A stretch of 64,000 nucleotides of DNA from Microstegium vimineum (taxonomy: Eukaryota; Streptophyta; Magnoliopsida; Poales; Poaceae), in contig CM039122.1 of assembly GCA_022036555.1 (NCBI GenBank), positions 53,208,693 through 53,272,692 on the forward strand. Reading direction: 5' to 3'. The translations under genes and the position numbers were made by a program. Under the pieces are notes generated by a model. It made no database searches, was not told the origin of the DNA, and saw only the letters and a program-made list of their open reading frames with translations. Numbering within the stretch: the stretch's first letter is position 1; each line of letters opens with the position of its first letter. Positions 34,109-45,315 of this stretch are shown one piece after another.

Positions 34109-36661
34109 GGGTGCCGCAGCGTCCAGCCGGAGTCGTAGAAAATTTTGCCCTTGCTTGTGATCCGACGCGCTAGAGTTTCTGGGGCAAAATTTTCCCCGGG
34201 GGCCGGGATGAGAGGGGGAGGATTGGCCACAACCACAACACAGCAGGAGGCGACGAAGGCGGAGCGCAGCAGCAGCCTCCTACGCGTATCTTATATATGC
34301 CTATCAATGGCATGTTTTGCATGCAAAGGCTGCCTAAAATTGATCAACTTTTAAACGATGTTTCGTCTTTTTTTCGAGTTCGTTTTGCAATTGTTTCGTC
34401 AAAAACCAGCGCGAGAGCGAGCTGGTTCGTCCAGCCACGGCCCTGGCAGGTGGGCCGTTCGGGCTTTGGGGCGCGAGGTGGGCCAACGGGTTGGGTTGGG
34501 CTGGGCTGGCTGGGCTGCAAGAGAAGTAACGATTCATGATGTTTAAATGAAAAAAAAAAATCAATTTTCCTGAACTTTGGCGTACGTTGGTTTTTATCAT
34601 CGAACTATAAAACCAGAATTTTTTCTCGTTCAACTTTAAAAACCATTTGTTTTACCTCTCTGACCGGTTTTAAACAGTAGTTTTGCTACATTGACGGTGA
34701 TTGTGTCCTTTTCTTTTATATATTTTGTCTGAATCTTTAAAAAATCATAATAAAAAAATCATAAAAATAGAAAATTCATTTTCGTTGGACTCCACATGAG
34801 TAGATCTATATAGTGAACGTATAACATGCTATGCTTTAGTATAGAGTTTTTGATGTAGCTCTAGATTTATACTTTTCTATAATTATATATTGGAATAATT
34901 TATAGGTGTCGTTTCTATGGTTCAATTATGGTAAATTTTTTATGGTGAACTAATTTTTATATGTTTAAATTTTAGTAAAAATTTTATAATCATTAGATCA
35001 GGAATAGTTTAGAGGCGCAAGCAAAAAAACCGAGAGGAGGACAGAGGCGCGAAGTGGAGGCACAGTTTCTATGAGCAAATTGTGGCCACGGGCATCCAGA
35101 CGCGGGAGTCCCTCCGGAGTCCGGACGTCTAAGATGGTAGCGGTGCCGTTAATTAATCGAACTAATAATTCCCTTGAAGTAAAACACGGAAGCAATATGA
35201 CGTTGCATTGTAGTAGATGTATACACTTGGCAAGAGTTAGCGTAGTTTGACATTGATTGAATAAAGCAAAACAAAAAACGATAGCTACTTCCACTCATGA
35301 AAAGTTGATGTCCAGATCGTCTCACTACTAGCACTTTGTTAATTGAATTGCTGGCTCCAGTGGGAACGTCCTGTTATGATTTCTATCGGACCTCTGGGGT
35401 ACATTTTGGAAGGGACGAAGTATCTTAATTTGCTGATGGCCTGGAGATGCCCATATATACAATTCCTTTCCGTTCAGGTCCAAATCGTTTCCCTTCCGGG
35501 CTTCCGGATTGTTGCGACGCTAGAGCGCCGGTGGGAGCACGCTACCCGTCGCACGCGCCGCCAGCACGGAGGCCTGCACGGACACGAAACGCCTGTGTCC
35601 GGCTGTGAAAAAGAAGCAGACAACGAGCCGACCTCGCTGCCTGCCGCTCGCCCCCGTCGTCGTTCCGTCCCTCTCGATCGCCGGTGGTACGCGCGCTGGC
35701 GCGCGGCACAATCATCGGCGTGCTTGATCGAGCTTGTTCGTACAGGAGCAGGCGCGAGCGCGACTGAGCACTACTAGCGCATCGCACTGGACGCAGACCT
35801 TTGAAACTGACCTGGAGTCGATCGGCACAGCCACACCCGGCGCGCGCGTGTGGTCCGCCGGCCGGCAAGTGACCAAGTGTCAAGAACGACTGCATGTGAC
35901 CGGGCAATGACCAGGACCGGACGACCGGAGGGCGGAGCAAGAGGCTTGAGAGCTGTTCCATCATTTAACTTCCTTTGGTTTACAAAAATAAACCACCGAT
36001 CATTTCACCATTAATCTCAATCGGAGTATGCAATTGAAACGTACAAAACACAGCTATCTGTATAGTGAGAGGGCACATCAGCTGCTTGTGCAGGTGCAGC
36101 AACTTGTTTTTTTTTCCGGCCGGGGCCGGGGCTGTCGATGAATCAGCAGGGACACACGAGCAAGACGCAAGCGTGGAAGGAATCTGCTTCCTGACGACGC
36201 AACGTCGCTGTTGCAGATACGGACGCGCCACACGCCACTGTCCAGGAATCCCCACCCGATGCCAAACAGAGCCGCCGAGCGCAGCCGAAGTCCGACAGGT
36301 CAGTGCGCGGATCAATTTCCACGGGAACAGCAACCCGTTCTCTCGACCACGGCAGGGACGATAGAGCTCGCTCGCTCGACCAATCAACGACGCAAGAGCA
36401 GTGGATCACGGTAAATGGCGCCGCTGTGATAAGAAAGGATGGATGTGTGCGTGTTTTTTTGTCTACACAGGTGTTGTGACATCTATCTGATGTCGTGCGT
36501 TTTGTCCACAATTATATGATCCATCGTCGAAGTGCGTCGGCGCAAGCAAAGTCCATCACGTTTCCACGCTGCCTCCTCCTAAACTTGCCGAGGACGAAGC
36601 AAACAAGGGGCACTAGCTCTGGAAATGTCAGATGAGACATTTACTCCGGGCCGGTACAATC

Positions 36662-36703
36662 GTACTCCAAGGGAAAAGGTCTGTACTCCAAGGGAAAAGG
36701 TCT
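36662..36703. repeat. Perfect 21-bp direct duplication
   Basis: GTACTCCAAGGGAAAAGGTCT occurs twice head to tail with no mismatch. It is too short to be an element and is probably a replication-slippage duplication. Confidence 0.9.
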
Positions 36704-38363
36704 GGCTGCCCGGCGGCCACACTTGCGCCACGGCGACGGGCGTCGCCAACCGCGGAACAAGGCGGAGCTAGGGGCAGAAATGGATCAAGAAAGCAACTGA
36801 ATACCACGAGACGTCATTGGATCATTGGTCTAGTCCTGTAGACCATGACATGAACCCCTGCTAATCACCGTAAACCACCTGTATCACAATCTCCATGTTG
36901 ACCTTGACCTATGATCTCTTGCTTTTGGCCTTTTCACACATCAGAAACCATGGTCAACTAGATGGATATAAGTTAATCTTAACTCTCGATAATAAGAACC
37001 CAAACCTAGCTAATAGTTTTCACAAAACCTTTCAAGTAAACTCGACTCAACCTGATCATCTCACCTAAGTCAAATCTAAGAGATATCACCTAGAAGGTGT
37101 CTTACGAGTTCTAAGTGTTTCCCAAGGTCCCACATGTCAGCTCCAAACAATCAGCCCAAGACACCAGATCTACCCCCTCCTCTCACCACAAAACACTCAC
37201 CCTCATCCCTTCCTCTCCCCCTCAAGAATGTGGAGAAACCAAGAATTATATAGATAAAGAAGAAATTCAAGAATGAAGAAAAAAATAACAAGGAGAAAGG
37301 ATTCAAGATAAGAGCAAGGTCACCATCTCAAGAGAAGAAGATGAAGCTCATCACCCCCTCTCCATAGTACCTCCAAACACTTCGTTTCTTTCTCCAATGC
37401 AAATCGCAACCTAACCCTTGGTTTCATCTCTTGCATGTGGTGAAGATGAAAGTGCACAATAAAATCTATACATTTAGAAAAGCTAAAACAAAACCGGGAG
37501 TAGTTATGAAGCAATGAAGTCGCATTATAAATTAATTTGCAAACAAAAATCAAGAGTCTTACCTTAGAATGTAATGTTTCTGAAGGAGTCATAGAGACAT
37601 ACTCATTTGAAAGGATATAGGGCACACACTCTAATCTATTAGAACAACTCCAGCAGAAGATCTCAAACTAGAGCCTATACTTTTGATGAGGGCAATCCCC
37701 ATTTTTGAGGTTATGATTTTTAACACATACTCCAACATAAGCTCTCAAATCTACTTTAGGAGACGCTGCCATATGGGACCCACTCGTCATCAACCAGAGC
37801 TCTACCTGAATGAGCTATGTGGGCGTGAGGGAGCTCAACGCTAGAGGAGTACCCACGCCGAAGGATCGGGGTCTCGAAGGTAGGGGCTTGTTGGGAGAAA
37901 GGAGTCTTGGAGAGAAGTCAGGAACATGAAGGGTTCACCGAGGAAGAAGATCCACAATGGTGCATTAGGACTTAGGAGAGGAAAGTTGGGGACAAGCGCC
38001 ACCAGTTGCAGGGAGGGCAAGCCTCTTCGAGGAATGGTGTAGCAGAGTCGCACTCGAGGAAGGGTCTCGCTAGTGAGAGGTCGTCACAGAGGGAGTTGGC
38101 TGAGGGAATTCACGAGGGAAGACATTGTTGTGGCAACAGAGAGCTTGGGATGGCCTCCTAGGGGAAGGGAGCTTGGGCAGGACTCGCCAATGGAGACATG
38201 CCAAGGGAGGGCCTCGCCATGAATGGAGAAGGAGGAGAATCAACATCAAACATAGATGGGAGGGCACGGTTTCACGAGTGTGTGGGAGGGGAAACAACCG
38301 AAACAATCATTTTAGGACTTGCACTAGGGCTCCTACGAATGTGGGATGTGAGGTGGATTTGAG

Positions 38364-38399
38364 CCCCCCCCCCCCCCCCCCCCCCCCCCGCAACTATGA
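38364..38399. repeat. Homopolymer of 36 C
   Basis: 36 consecutive C on the plus strand. The exact length is unreliable in most sequencing methods. The complementary G-run could fold as a G-quadruplex. Confidence 0.95.
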
Positions 38400-40178
38400 G
38401 GGGTTTAGTAGAGCACCTGCTAGGGCTCATTTTTTTTTATCTTTAAATTTGGTTTTGAGGGCTCAAGTATGGACCATGCAGAAGTTGCTCTTAGAGAAAG
38501 CAATGCACCTAGATTAACATTTGTGCTCCAATATAGTTATTACAAGTTTCACGAATAAATTTAATGCTTGTGCAACTAATTGGAATTGGTTATCTTTACT
38601 CTCTATTCATTTTGTAACAAAAATACCGAGCTATAATATTTATATGGATGTGATTAAATTTGCCAATTACTCTATATGTGTTTTCATCATTTGAATTGCA
38701 TATCTATGTATATTTAGTTAGAACCTTAGTTTAGTTTATACGAACTCTTGTTGCATCTTTTTTTACATAGTAAGCCTATAATTTGGCTTAGTTGTAACAA
38801 AGTTTGATCCATGTGTTAAGTTCAAACTCTATTGTCCGCTATACCCTTTTTACCACAAGTTGTAGAAGAATTGATAGTGATACTATTTCGCTATCGGTTC
38901 TAGGGCCCAGGGGCATTGACCATTTGAGACTCCATCCACGTTAAATTGTAAGATTTTTTTTTTCAGATACATAACTTTTGCTATGCTTTTAAATATATAG
39001 TATATCTAGATATATAATAAAAACAAAATATTTATAAAAGCCAAAATATTTTAGAGTTTGGAAAAGGGGGAGTACATGTCCATAGGAATTGCTTAAGGTT
39101 CAATCCCTTACCGGTAGGAGGTGGGGTAATCACCAAATAAGCATTCTTGGTTCTAGCTTTTGTTTTCTGAGGTTAGGTAGCTAATAAGCAGTACATCCAA
39201 GTATAATAATCTGCAAGAAATGATTTGGTCATGGACTACTTAACGCTTGGAGGTTTGCTGAGTTTTCATAGACTCGTTCTTTCTTCTTCTGAAGGACGGG
39301 AAGGAGACTGATCCATTAGAGCATGTAGTTGGTGCAGGATTTCATTCCAGCGATTTGACGTGCTGCCGAACCGGGCGAAAGTGCGAAACCCTACGCAATT
39401 GCGCTCTCAAGTGAACAATGCCATGACATGACACAATGAGACAACGTACAATGGTGGAAAAATGGAAATATAGCTTTACTGGTGGTCACCATTTATCATT
39501 TTATATACTGTCTAGCAGATGAGCACGAATCCGCTGCCCTTAGCATACCTGTTCTCACTTGAAAGCCCCATTTGAAGCTTAAATTTCACGAAACAGACTG
39601 ATCTATTATTATTATAAAATCAACACAAGATTACTAGAAGCCAAATGATGCATGACTAGCTAGATTTTATCGTCGTTTCATGATACGTACGCAAGTACGC
39701 ATGGTATTGTATATATTAAAATGATAATTAACATTGACAAATACTCCCACACCATTGTTTTATATATTACGTTATTAGAACAAGCTAATTAATTAGTATG
39801 ATAAAGTGATTGCTAATTAGCTTCATATAATTGAAAAGTAAGGGGGCATCATGTTCATGTTAAATTGTTGCCAACTTGACAAGTTGCAACCTATATTATG
39901 TTTGTTATTGTTATAAGTAGACCATTTTTTCTTTCTATGTATTGTGGACTTGTGGTGAGCACTTCTAGAGACCCTAGCTACCCCGCTGAGCTAAGAGATA
40001 GAGCATTCACTGAAAGCTTACCAAGCTAGAGCAGCAAACAGCAAAAGAATGATTTGTGGCTCAATGAAGGCAGATAAATAATATTTAGCTAGCTTACAAC
40101 GAATTTAGACTACATGCAAGTTTGATTAGTTTGACTTTATGCCTCCCATGCAAAAGAAAAGACTGTTTGAGTGGTTAC

Positions 40179-40286
40179 GCCCTGTTCGTTTGACTTATCA
40201 TCCGGTTTATCAGCTACACCGAAATCGTATTTTTCTCTCACAGAAAAACAGTCAAACACAGTATCAGCCGGTGAAACAAACAGGCT
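40179..40286. mobile_element. Short hAT-like MITE (~108 bp)
   Basis: The left end GCCCTGTTCGTTTG and right end GAAACAAACAGGCT are inverted complements, and the interior 'ttatcagctacaccgaaatcg' matches a common grass MITE pattern. The target duplication is not clear. Confidence 0.65.
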
Positions 40287-40813
40287 GTGAGTTGCAACAT
40301 ATGCGAGTATCTTTTTGTAGGCCGTCGTCTGTCGATTTGAATATACATTCAGCATCATTAATATTCACTAGTCCCAAACTTGCTACGCAAATTGCCCCTG
40401 ATGGAGCCTAGAATAGTTTCCAAACTCTATCAAATTACAGGATTCGAAGTCGGAACATGCTGCGAAAATGCGTCGTTGTTAAATATAAGCCAGTTGCCTA
40501 AACCTCCAGTAAAGGTGCCGTTTCTTGCCTAATCATAATCATCCAGCCCGAGGACGCCCAATCTTATCGATCAGTTATCACGAAGAATGCAAAAGTGGTC
40601 TTTTTGTGCGCTGATCAAGGCGGCAACATCCGTCGAAGAAGACCGCACGCCTCGGGGTCCAATTTGGTCGTCCCCCCACCCCCATGTATGCACGCCACCG
40701 TTACCTAGTCCACCACGAGTGTCTCCATCAGTCCATGTCCATCGTAATATGAATCCTGGTTGCGTAGGTGCCGGGGCACCCGATCGAGAGTTCATGTTGC
40801 TCCCAGCTGCCTC

Positions 40814-40820
40814 TATATAA
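40814..40820 (+). promoter_or_regulatory. TATA box of the aspartic protease gene
   Basis: TATATAA lies 112 bases upstream of the ATG at 40932, the spacing expected for a plant TATA box plus a 5' UTR of about 80 bases. Confidence 0.7.
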
Positions 40821-40931
40821 GCAGCTGGTGCATTCTGAAGCAGCAACTCACTGCATCTCTGATATCTCAGCTGCTGTAGCTAGCATTGCCTGGCGATTGG
40901 CGAAGTGGCAAGCAAGGAACCGCAAGCCATC

Positions 40932-42715
40932 ATGGCCTCTGTTCCCAAGCTACTGCTGCTTTTCCTCTTTGTTCTCAGCTATCGCTCTCACCTTGCTCAC
41001 GCAGGTGATGATGGCAGCTACAAGGTTCTGTCCGTGGGCTCTCTGAGGACGGACTCCGTCTGTTCCGCGTCCAAATCCAAAGGTGCAGCCAGTACTACTC
41101 TCCGTGCACGCACCAGCAGTATCCTTTCCACTTGGTTGATTATTTTGAGCTAGCACGGTTAAGTTGTACTCCCTCCATTTCAAATTGTAAGTCATTCTAA
41201 TAATTTTGGAGAGTTAAAGTTTCTTAAGTTTGACCAAATTTATATAACAATATAATAATATTTATGATGTCAAATAAGTATCATTAGATTCGTTATCAAT
41301 TATATTTTCATAGTATATCTATTTGATGTTATAAATCTTTATAGTTTTGTCTATAATTTTAATCAAACTTGAGATGCTTTGACTCTTCAAGATTCTTAGA
41401 ATGACTTACAATTTGGGATGAAGGGAGTAATAAATAATGTACAGTATATGACAATCGTTTACCTTGCTTCATTCGATTGTCAGCGGTTGCGTCGTTGTCT
41501 GATGCCGGCGCCACGGTGCCCTTGCATCACCGTCACGGCCCATGCTCGCCGTTGCCGACCAAGAAGATGCCGACTCTGGAGGAGACGCTGCACCGGGACC
41601 AGCTCCGAGCTTCCTACATCCAGCGGAAGTTCTCCGGCGTCGGTGGCGCTGCTGCTGGTGACGTCCTGCAATCGGACGCCACCGTGCCGACGACCCTGGG
41701 CACCTCCCTGGACACGCTGGAGTACCTGATCACCGTGGGCCTCGGCTCGCCGGCGGCCTCCCAGACCATGCTCATCGACACCGGCAGCGACGTGTCATGG
41801 GTGCAGTGCAAGCCGTGCTCCAAGTGCCACTCCCAGGCGGACCCACTCTTCGACCCCAGCTCGTCCACCACCTACTCCCCGTTCTCCTGCAGCTCCACCG
41901 CCTGCGCGCAGCTCGGCCAGGAAGGCAACGGCTGCAAAAGCTCCCAGTGCCAGTACATTGTCACGTACGGCGACGGCTCCAGCACCACCGGCACCTACAG
42001 CGCCGACACGCTCACGCTGGGCTCCAACTCCGTCAAGAACTTCCAGTTCGGGTGCAACCGCGTCGAGTCGGGCTTCAACGAGCAGACCGACGGGCTCATG
42101 GGGCTCGGCGGCGGCGCGCAGTCGCTGGTGTCACAGACGGCGGCGACGTTCGGCACGGCCTTCTCGTACTGCCTCCCGCCGACGCCGAGCTCATCGGGGT
42201 TCCTCACGCTCGGAGGAGCGACTTCGGGGGGCTTCGTGAAGACGCCGATGCTCAGGAGCAGCCAGGCCCCCACGTTCTACGGCGTGCGGCTTCAGGCCAT
42301 CAGGGTGGGCGGGAGGCAGCTCAGCATACCCGCCTCGGTCTTCTCCGCCGGGACAGTCATGGACTCCGGCACCGTCCTCACGCGGCTGCCGCCCACGGCC
42401 TACTCGGCGCTGTCGTCGGCGTTCAAGGCCGGGATGAAGCAGTACCCGCCGGCACAGCCAAGCGGCATCCTCGACACTTGCTTCGACTTCAGCGGCCAGT
42501 CCAGCGTCAGCATACCCACCGTCGCGCTAGTCTTCTCCGGAGGCGCCTTCGTCAACCTCGACGCCAACGGCATCATTTTGGACAGCTGCCTTGCCTTCGC
42601 GGCCAACAGCGACGACAGCTCCCTGGGCATCATCGGCAACGTGCAGCAGCGGACGTTCGAGGTGCTCTACGACGTTGGTCGGAGCGCCGTGGGGTTCAAG
42701 GCTGGGGCGTGCTGA
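40932..42715 (+). CDS. Nepenthesin-type aspartic protease (A1 family), secreted, 460 aa
   Basis: A pepsin-fold endopeptidase of the plant atypical/nepenthesin-like group (At5g10770 type). Two exons, 40932-41082 and 41484-42715, join in phase 1 (1383 nt total). The signal peptide is MASVPKLLLLFLFVLSYRSH followed by LAHA. A propeptide (GSLRTDSVC, then HHRHGPCSPLPTKKMPTLEE) precedes the catalytic domain. Active-site motifs are MLIDTGSDVSWVQCKPC, with the Cys-rich nepenthesin insert after it (CKPCSKC through the GCKSSQCQY region), and VMDSGTVLTRLPP. The flap Tyr region is YGDGSSTTGTYSAD. Ends GFKAGAC, a conserved terminal Cys. The exon 1 donor GTGCAG is weak but keeps the frame. The intron contains a Stowaway MITE. 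No lesions; likely secreted to apoplast or vacuole. Confidence 0.93.
41169..41427. mobile_element. Stowaway-type MITE in the protease intron
   Basis: Starts CTCCCTCCATTTCAAATTGT after TA and ends ACAATTTGGGATGAAGGGAG before TA. The inverted termini match well. Confidence 0.88.
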
Positions 42716-43190
42716 GATATCATCGTCATCGCCGTAAGGACGTTGACGATATATACCGCCATACCGGGACTACGTACGGTACTGCACTCGTTTTTCCATG
42801 TCTGCGAGGTTACATACATGGGAGAAGTGCCAAACCATCAACTATAGTAGTACTTCGATTTTACTGTAATAAACTTTGCGACTGCAATAATTAACGTGAC
42901 GATGCAATTGTGCAAACTACAGCCAAAAAAATAATTGTAACTTCTCCTGATTTATATAATATAATAAAGATTAATGATATACTCCTAAGTATTTATGGTG
43001 CTCTTCGTGTGATTGGTACTAACTATGGCCTATATATATACGTCGATGATTATGGTACACTACATATATACATACTGTATATAGACACTTCAAAAATGTT
43101 TTATCGTGTCTTTCGGGCGAGCTACACACCTTAAATATCTATTCTATCTACGCTTAAAAAGATGGTAAAATTATCATCTACCTGCTTATA

Positions 43191-43426
43191 CATTTCCTCC
43201 ATTCCAAATTATAATATGTTTGACTTTTTTACCTCAAATTTGACGACTCGTCTTATTCAAAAATATCTGTGCAAAATTAGTCAAATTTTAAGTCATTATT
43301 GAAGAATTTTTATTAATAAAACAAGGCACGACAAAAGAAGTGATATTTTGTACAAATTTTTTAATAAGATGAGTGGTCAAACTTGATGTCAAAAAAGTCA
43401 AACGTCTTTAATTTAGAATGGAGGAA
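43191..43426. mobile_element. Stowaway-type MITE
   Basis: The left end 'tttcctccattccaaattat' and right end 'tttagaatggaggaag' are inverted complements next to TA. Confidence 0.82.
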
Positions 43427-43592
43427 GTACCTCTCAAGCCAAAAGGCTAGGAGGCAACATTTAATTCCCTTAAGTTAGGAATGCTTAGAAATGCTTAAAC
43501 CACCAAATTCTTTACACGTAAAAACTAATTTCAAAAAGCATCTTCAAGAGTACCCAAAACACTCTCTAAATCTAGCAATTTTAGCAAGATTG

Positions 43593-43896
43593 AGACCTTG
43601 TTTAGTTCCAATCAAAATCCCAACTATTTTGGATTTCAAAATCCGCAAAATATTTCGGTGGGGTGTTTAGTTCCAACCAAAATTTGACATATTTTGGATT
43701 CCAATGATGGGGATTGTGAGGATAACACACAAACCAATGCAAACTTTGGCTTATTTTGGTCTCTTAAGTCCAAAATCCAAAACGAAGAATAGAGCACTTT
43801 TTTGCCAACTATTTTGGGTGGTGTTTAGTTCCATTTTGTAAAATGAAAAGCCAAAACCCAAAATATTTTGGATTTAATGGGGAACTAAACAGGGTC
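43593..43896. mobile_element. MITE with GACCTTGTTTAGTTCC termini
   Basis: Begins GACCTTGTTTAGTTCC and ends GGAACTAAACAGGGTC, a near-perfect inverted pair of 16 bases. The interior is rich in 'ccaaaatattttgg'. An inverted homologous copy lies at 44815-45115. Confidence 0.85.
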
Positions 43897-43917
43897 GGAA
43901 AAAAAACTCACCTCTAA

Positions 43918-44343
43918 GAACAACTCCAACAATTTGACAATTTAGGTTTGACAAAACATGTAATTTGACAACTCTAAAATACATATGGCAAAGGTAAAAA
44001 GATGTAAACTCCAACCCCATATTGACTTGGCAAAAAAGGAAATTGTGGACCTAAACTTTTTTTTTCCGGAGGTTTTTTCTTTTTTTTCACGGCAGGCATG
44101 CGTGCGGCCTTTTTTTCTGCCGTAGAAAAAAAATGTACCCCTTTTCACGGGCCCTTTTTCACGTACCATCTTTAGAAAAAAAATGGCGAGAGATTGTCTC
44201 GCCCTTTTCAGCGAGATCGGCTTCCAGGAGCGACTTTGGCAAAAATGTCAACCCTAATTGCCAAACTGTTGGAGACGATATTTTATGTTTTTTCTCCGAA
44301 ACCAACTATGCCAAATCTAAATGACAAACTGTTGGAGATGCTC
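43918..44343. mobile_element. Tourist-type MITE (PIF/Harbinger), TSD TAA
   Basis: Starts GAACAACTCCAACAATTTG and ends CAAACTGTTGGAGATGCTC, flanked by TAA on both sides (43915-43917 and 44344-44346). A 3-bp TAA duplication and GAGCATCTCCAACAG-type termini fit PIF/Harbinger. Confidence 0.85.
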
Positions 44344-44814
44344 TAACTACTCTCAAATACGCATCCCAATCACTTGGTACTTAAAAAAAATACATTCATA
44401 TGTAAAGTTAAGCATGTGCATTGTCATCCCTAGAGGTGAAAGGACGTGGGGATGAAAAAAATAGGACAGGTTGATGGAAATGTATAAGAGAGAAGTATAT
44501 AGGCGGTTGCAAAATTATCTTCTATCTCTTAGGGGTGAGATTTTGGAAACCGTTAGACTTGTAGCTTTTTTATGTTTTCTAATATATTTTTTAAAAGTTA
44601 AACCCTGTTTTTGAGAGTATGTTTTAAAGATATGTTGGAGATGCTCTAATTCAATGATATCTGCTACTCCCTAATAAAATCATTCCAGAGACAGTTGGCC
44701 ATCTGAAAATTCATCAAAACACTAATATTTTTAAACTGTAGTCGAATTTGTATTAATTAATAAATTAGAATGGAAATTCTTTTGAAAATCCAGTCAAATG
44801 AATTCAACTTATGT

Positions 44815-45115
44815 TCTGATTAGTTCTCCGTGAAATCCAAAATATTTTAGATTTTGGATCATCATTTTGTAAAATAAAACTAAACATCACCTAAATTTTT
44901 TGGTAAAAAGTGGTCCATTCTTTATTTTGGATTTTGGAATTAAGAGGCTAAAATGAGTCAAACTTTATATTGGTTTGTGTGCCACCCTTACAATCTCATA
45001 ATTGAAATCCAAAATAAATCAAACTTTGATTTGAACTAAACAGTCTACTGGAATATTTGCATTCTGAATTTTGGAATTCAAAATAGTTGAGATTTTGGAT
45101 TTTGGATTTTGGATT
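44815..45115. mobile_element. Decayed inverted copy of the 43593-43896 MITE, in the DNAJ promoter
   Basis: The order of blocks ('ccaaaatattttagattttgg', 'aaactaaacatcacc', 'tggtttgtgtg', 'ttgaactaaacag', 'gattttggattttggatttt') is the reverse complement of the element at 43593. It ends about 200 bases before the DNAJ start codon, so it forms part of the upstream region of that gene. Confidence 0.75.
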
Positions 45116-45315
45116 TGTGATTTCTATTAAGACAACTCTCCCCATCCCCGACGGCTCTCACTCGCCGCCTCCGCTCCCGCCTCCCATTCCTCCTTCTCCC
45201 GGCGGCGCAGACGGCGGGCTCGCGCGCGGCCGTGGCGCCCCCCCGGCGCGGCCTTGTTTTTCCAACTGAAGCGAGGCGCCTGGGTACGCATCCTTCGGAG
45301 TTCGGATCCTCCCCC

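Larger units (their letters stand above)
34109..40178. other. Gene-poor stretch, 6 kb
   Basis: No exon could be supported. Upstream of the NOI start (34109-34540) the DNA is GC-rich and may hold its promoter. 34550-35000 is AT-rich repeat-like DNA. 35460-36840 is GC-rich with open frames on several strands but no recognised domain. 37630-38520 starts 'agaacaactccagcagaagatct' and ends 'gaagttgctcttagag', suggesting a decayed TIR element. 38520-40170 is plain AT-rich sequence. Confidence 0.5.
43537..44646. mobile_element. Outer Tourist-like element hosting two other MITEs
   Basis: The left end 'gcatcttcaagagtaccc' and right end 'gatatgttggagatgctc' are decayed inverted repeats of the GAGCATCTCCAACA type. 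Two complete elements (43593-43896 and 43918-44343) lie inside. Without them the outer element would be only about 380 bp. Confidence 0.55.

Noticed and set aside
41797..42894. 365-codon Arg/His-rich open frame overlapping the aspartic protease
   Set aside because: Shifted frame of the protease exon; no conserved features.
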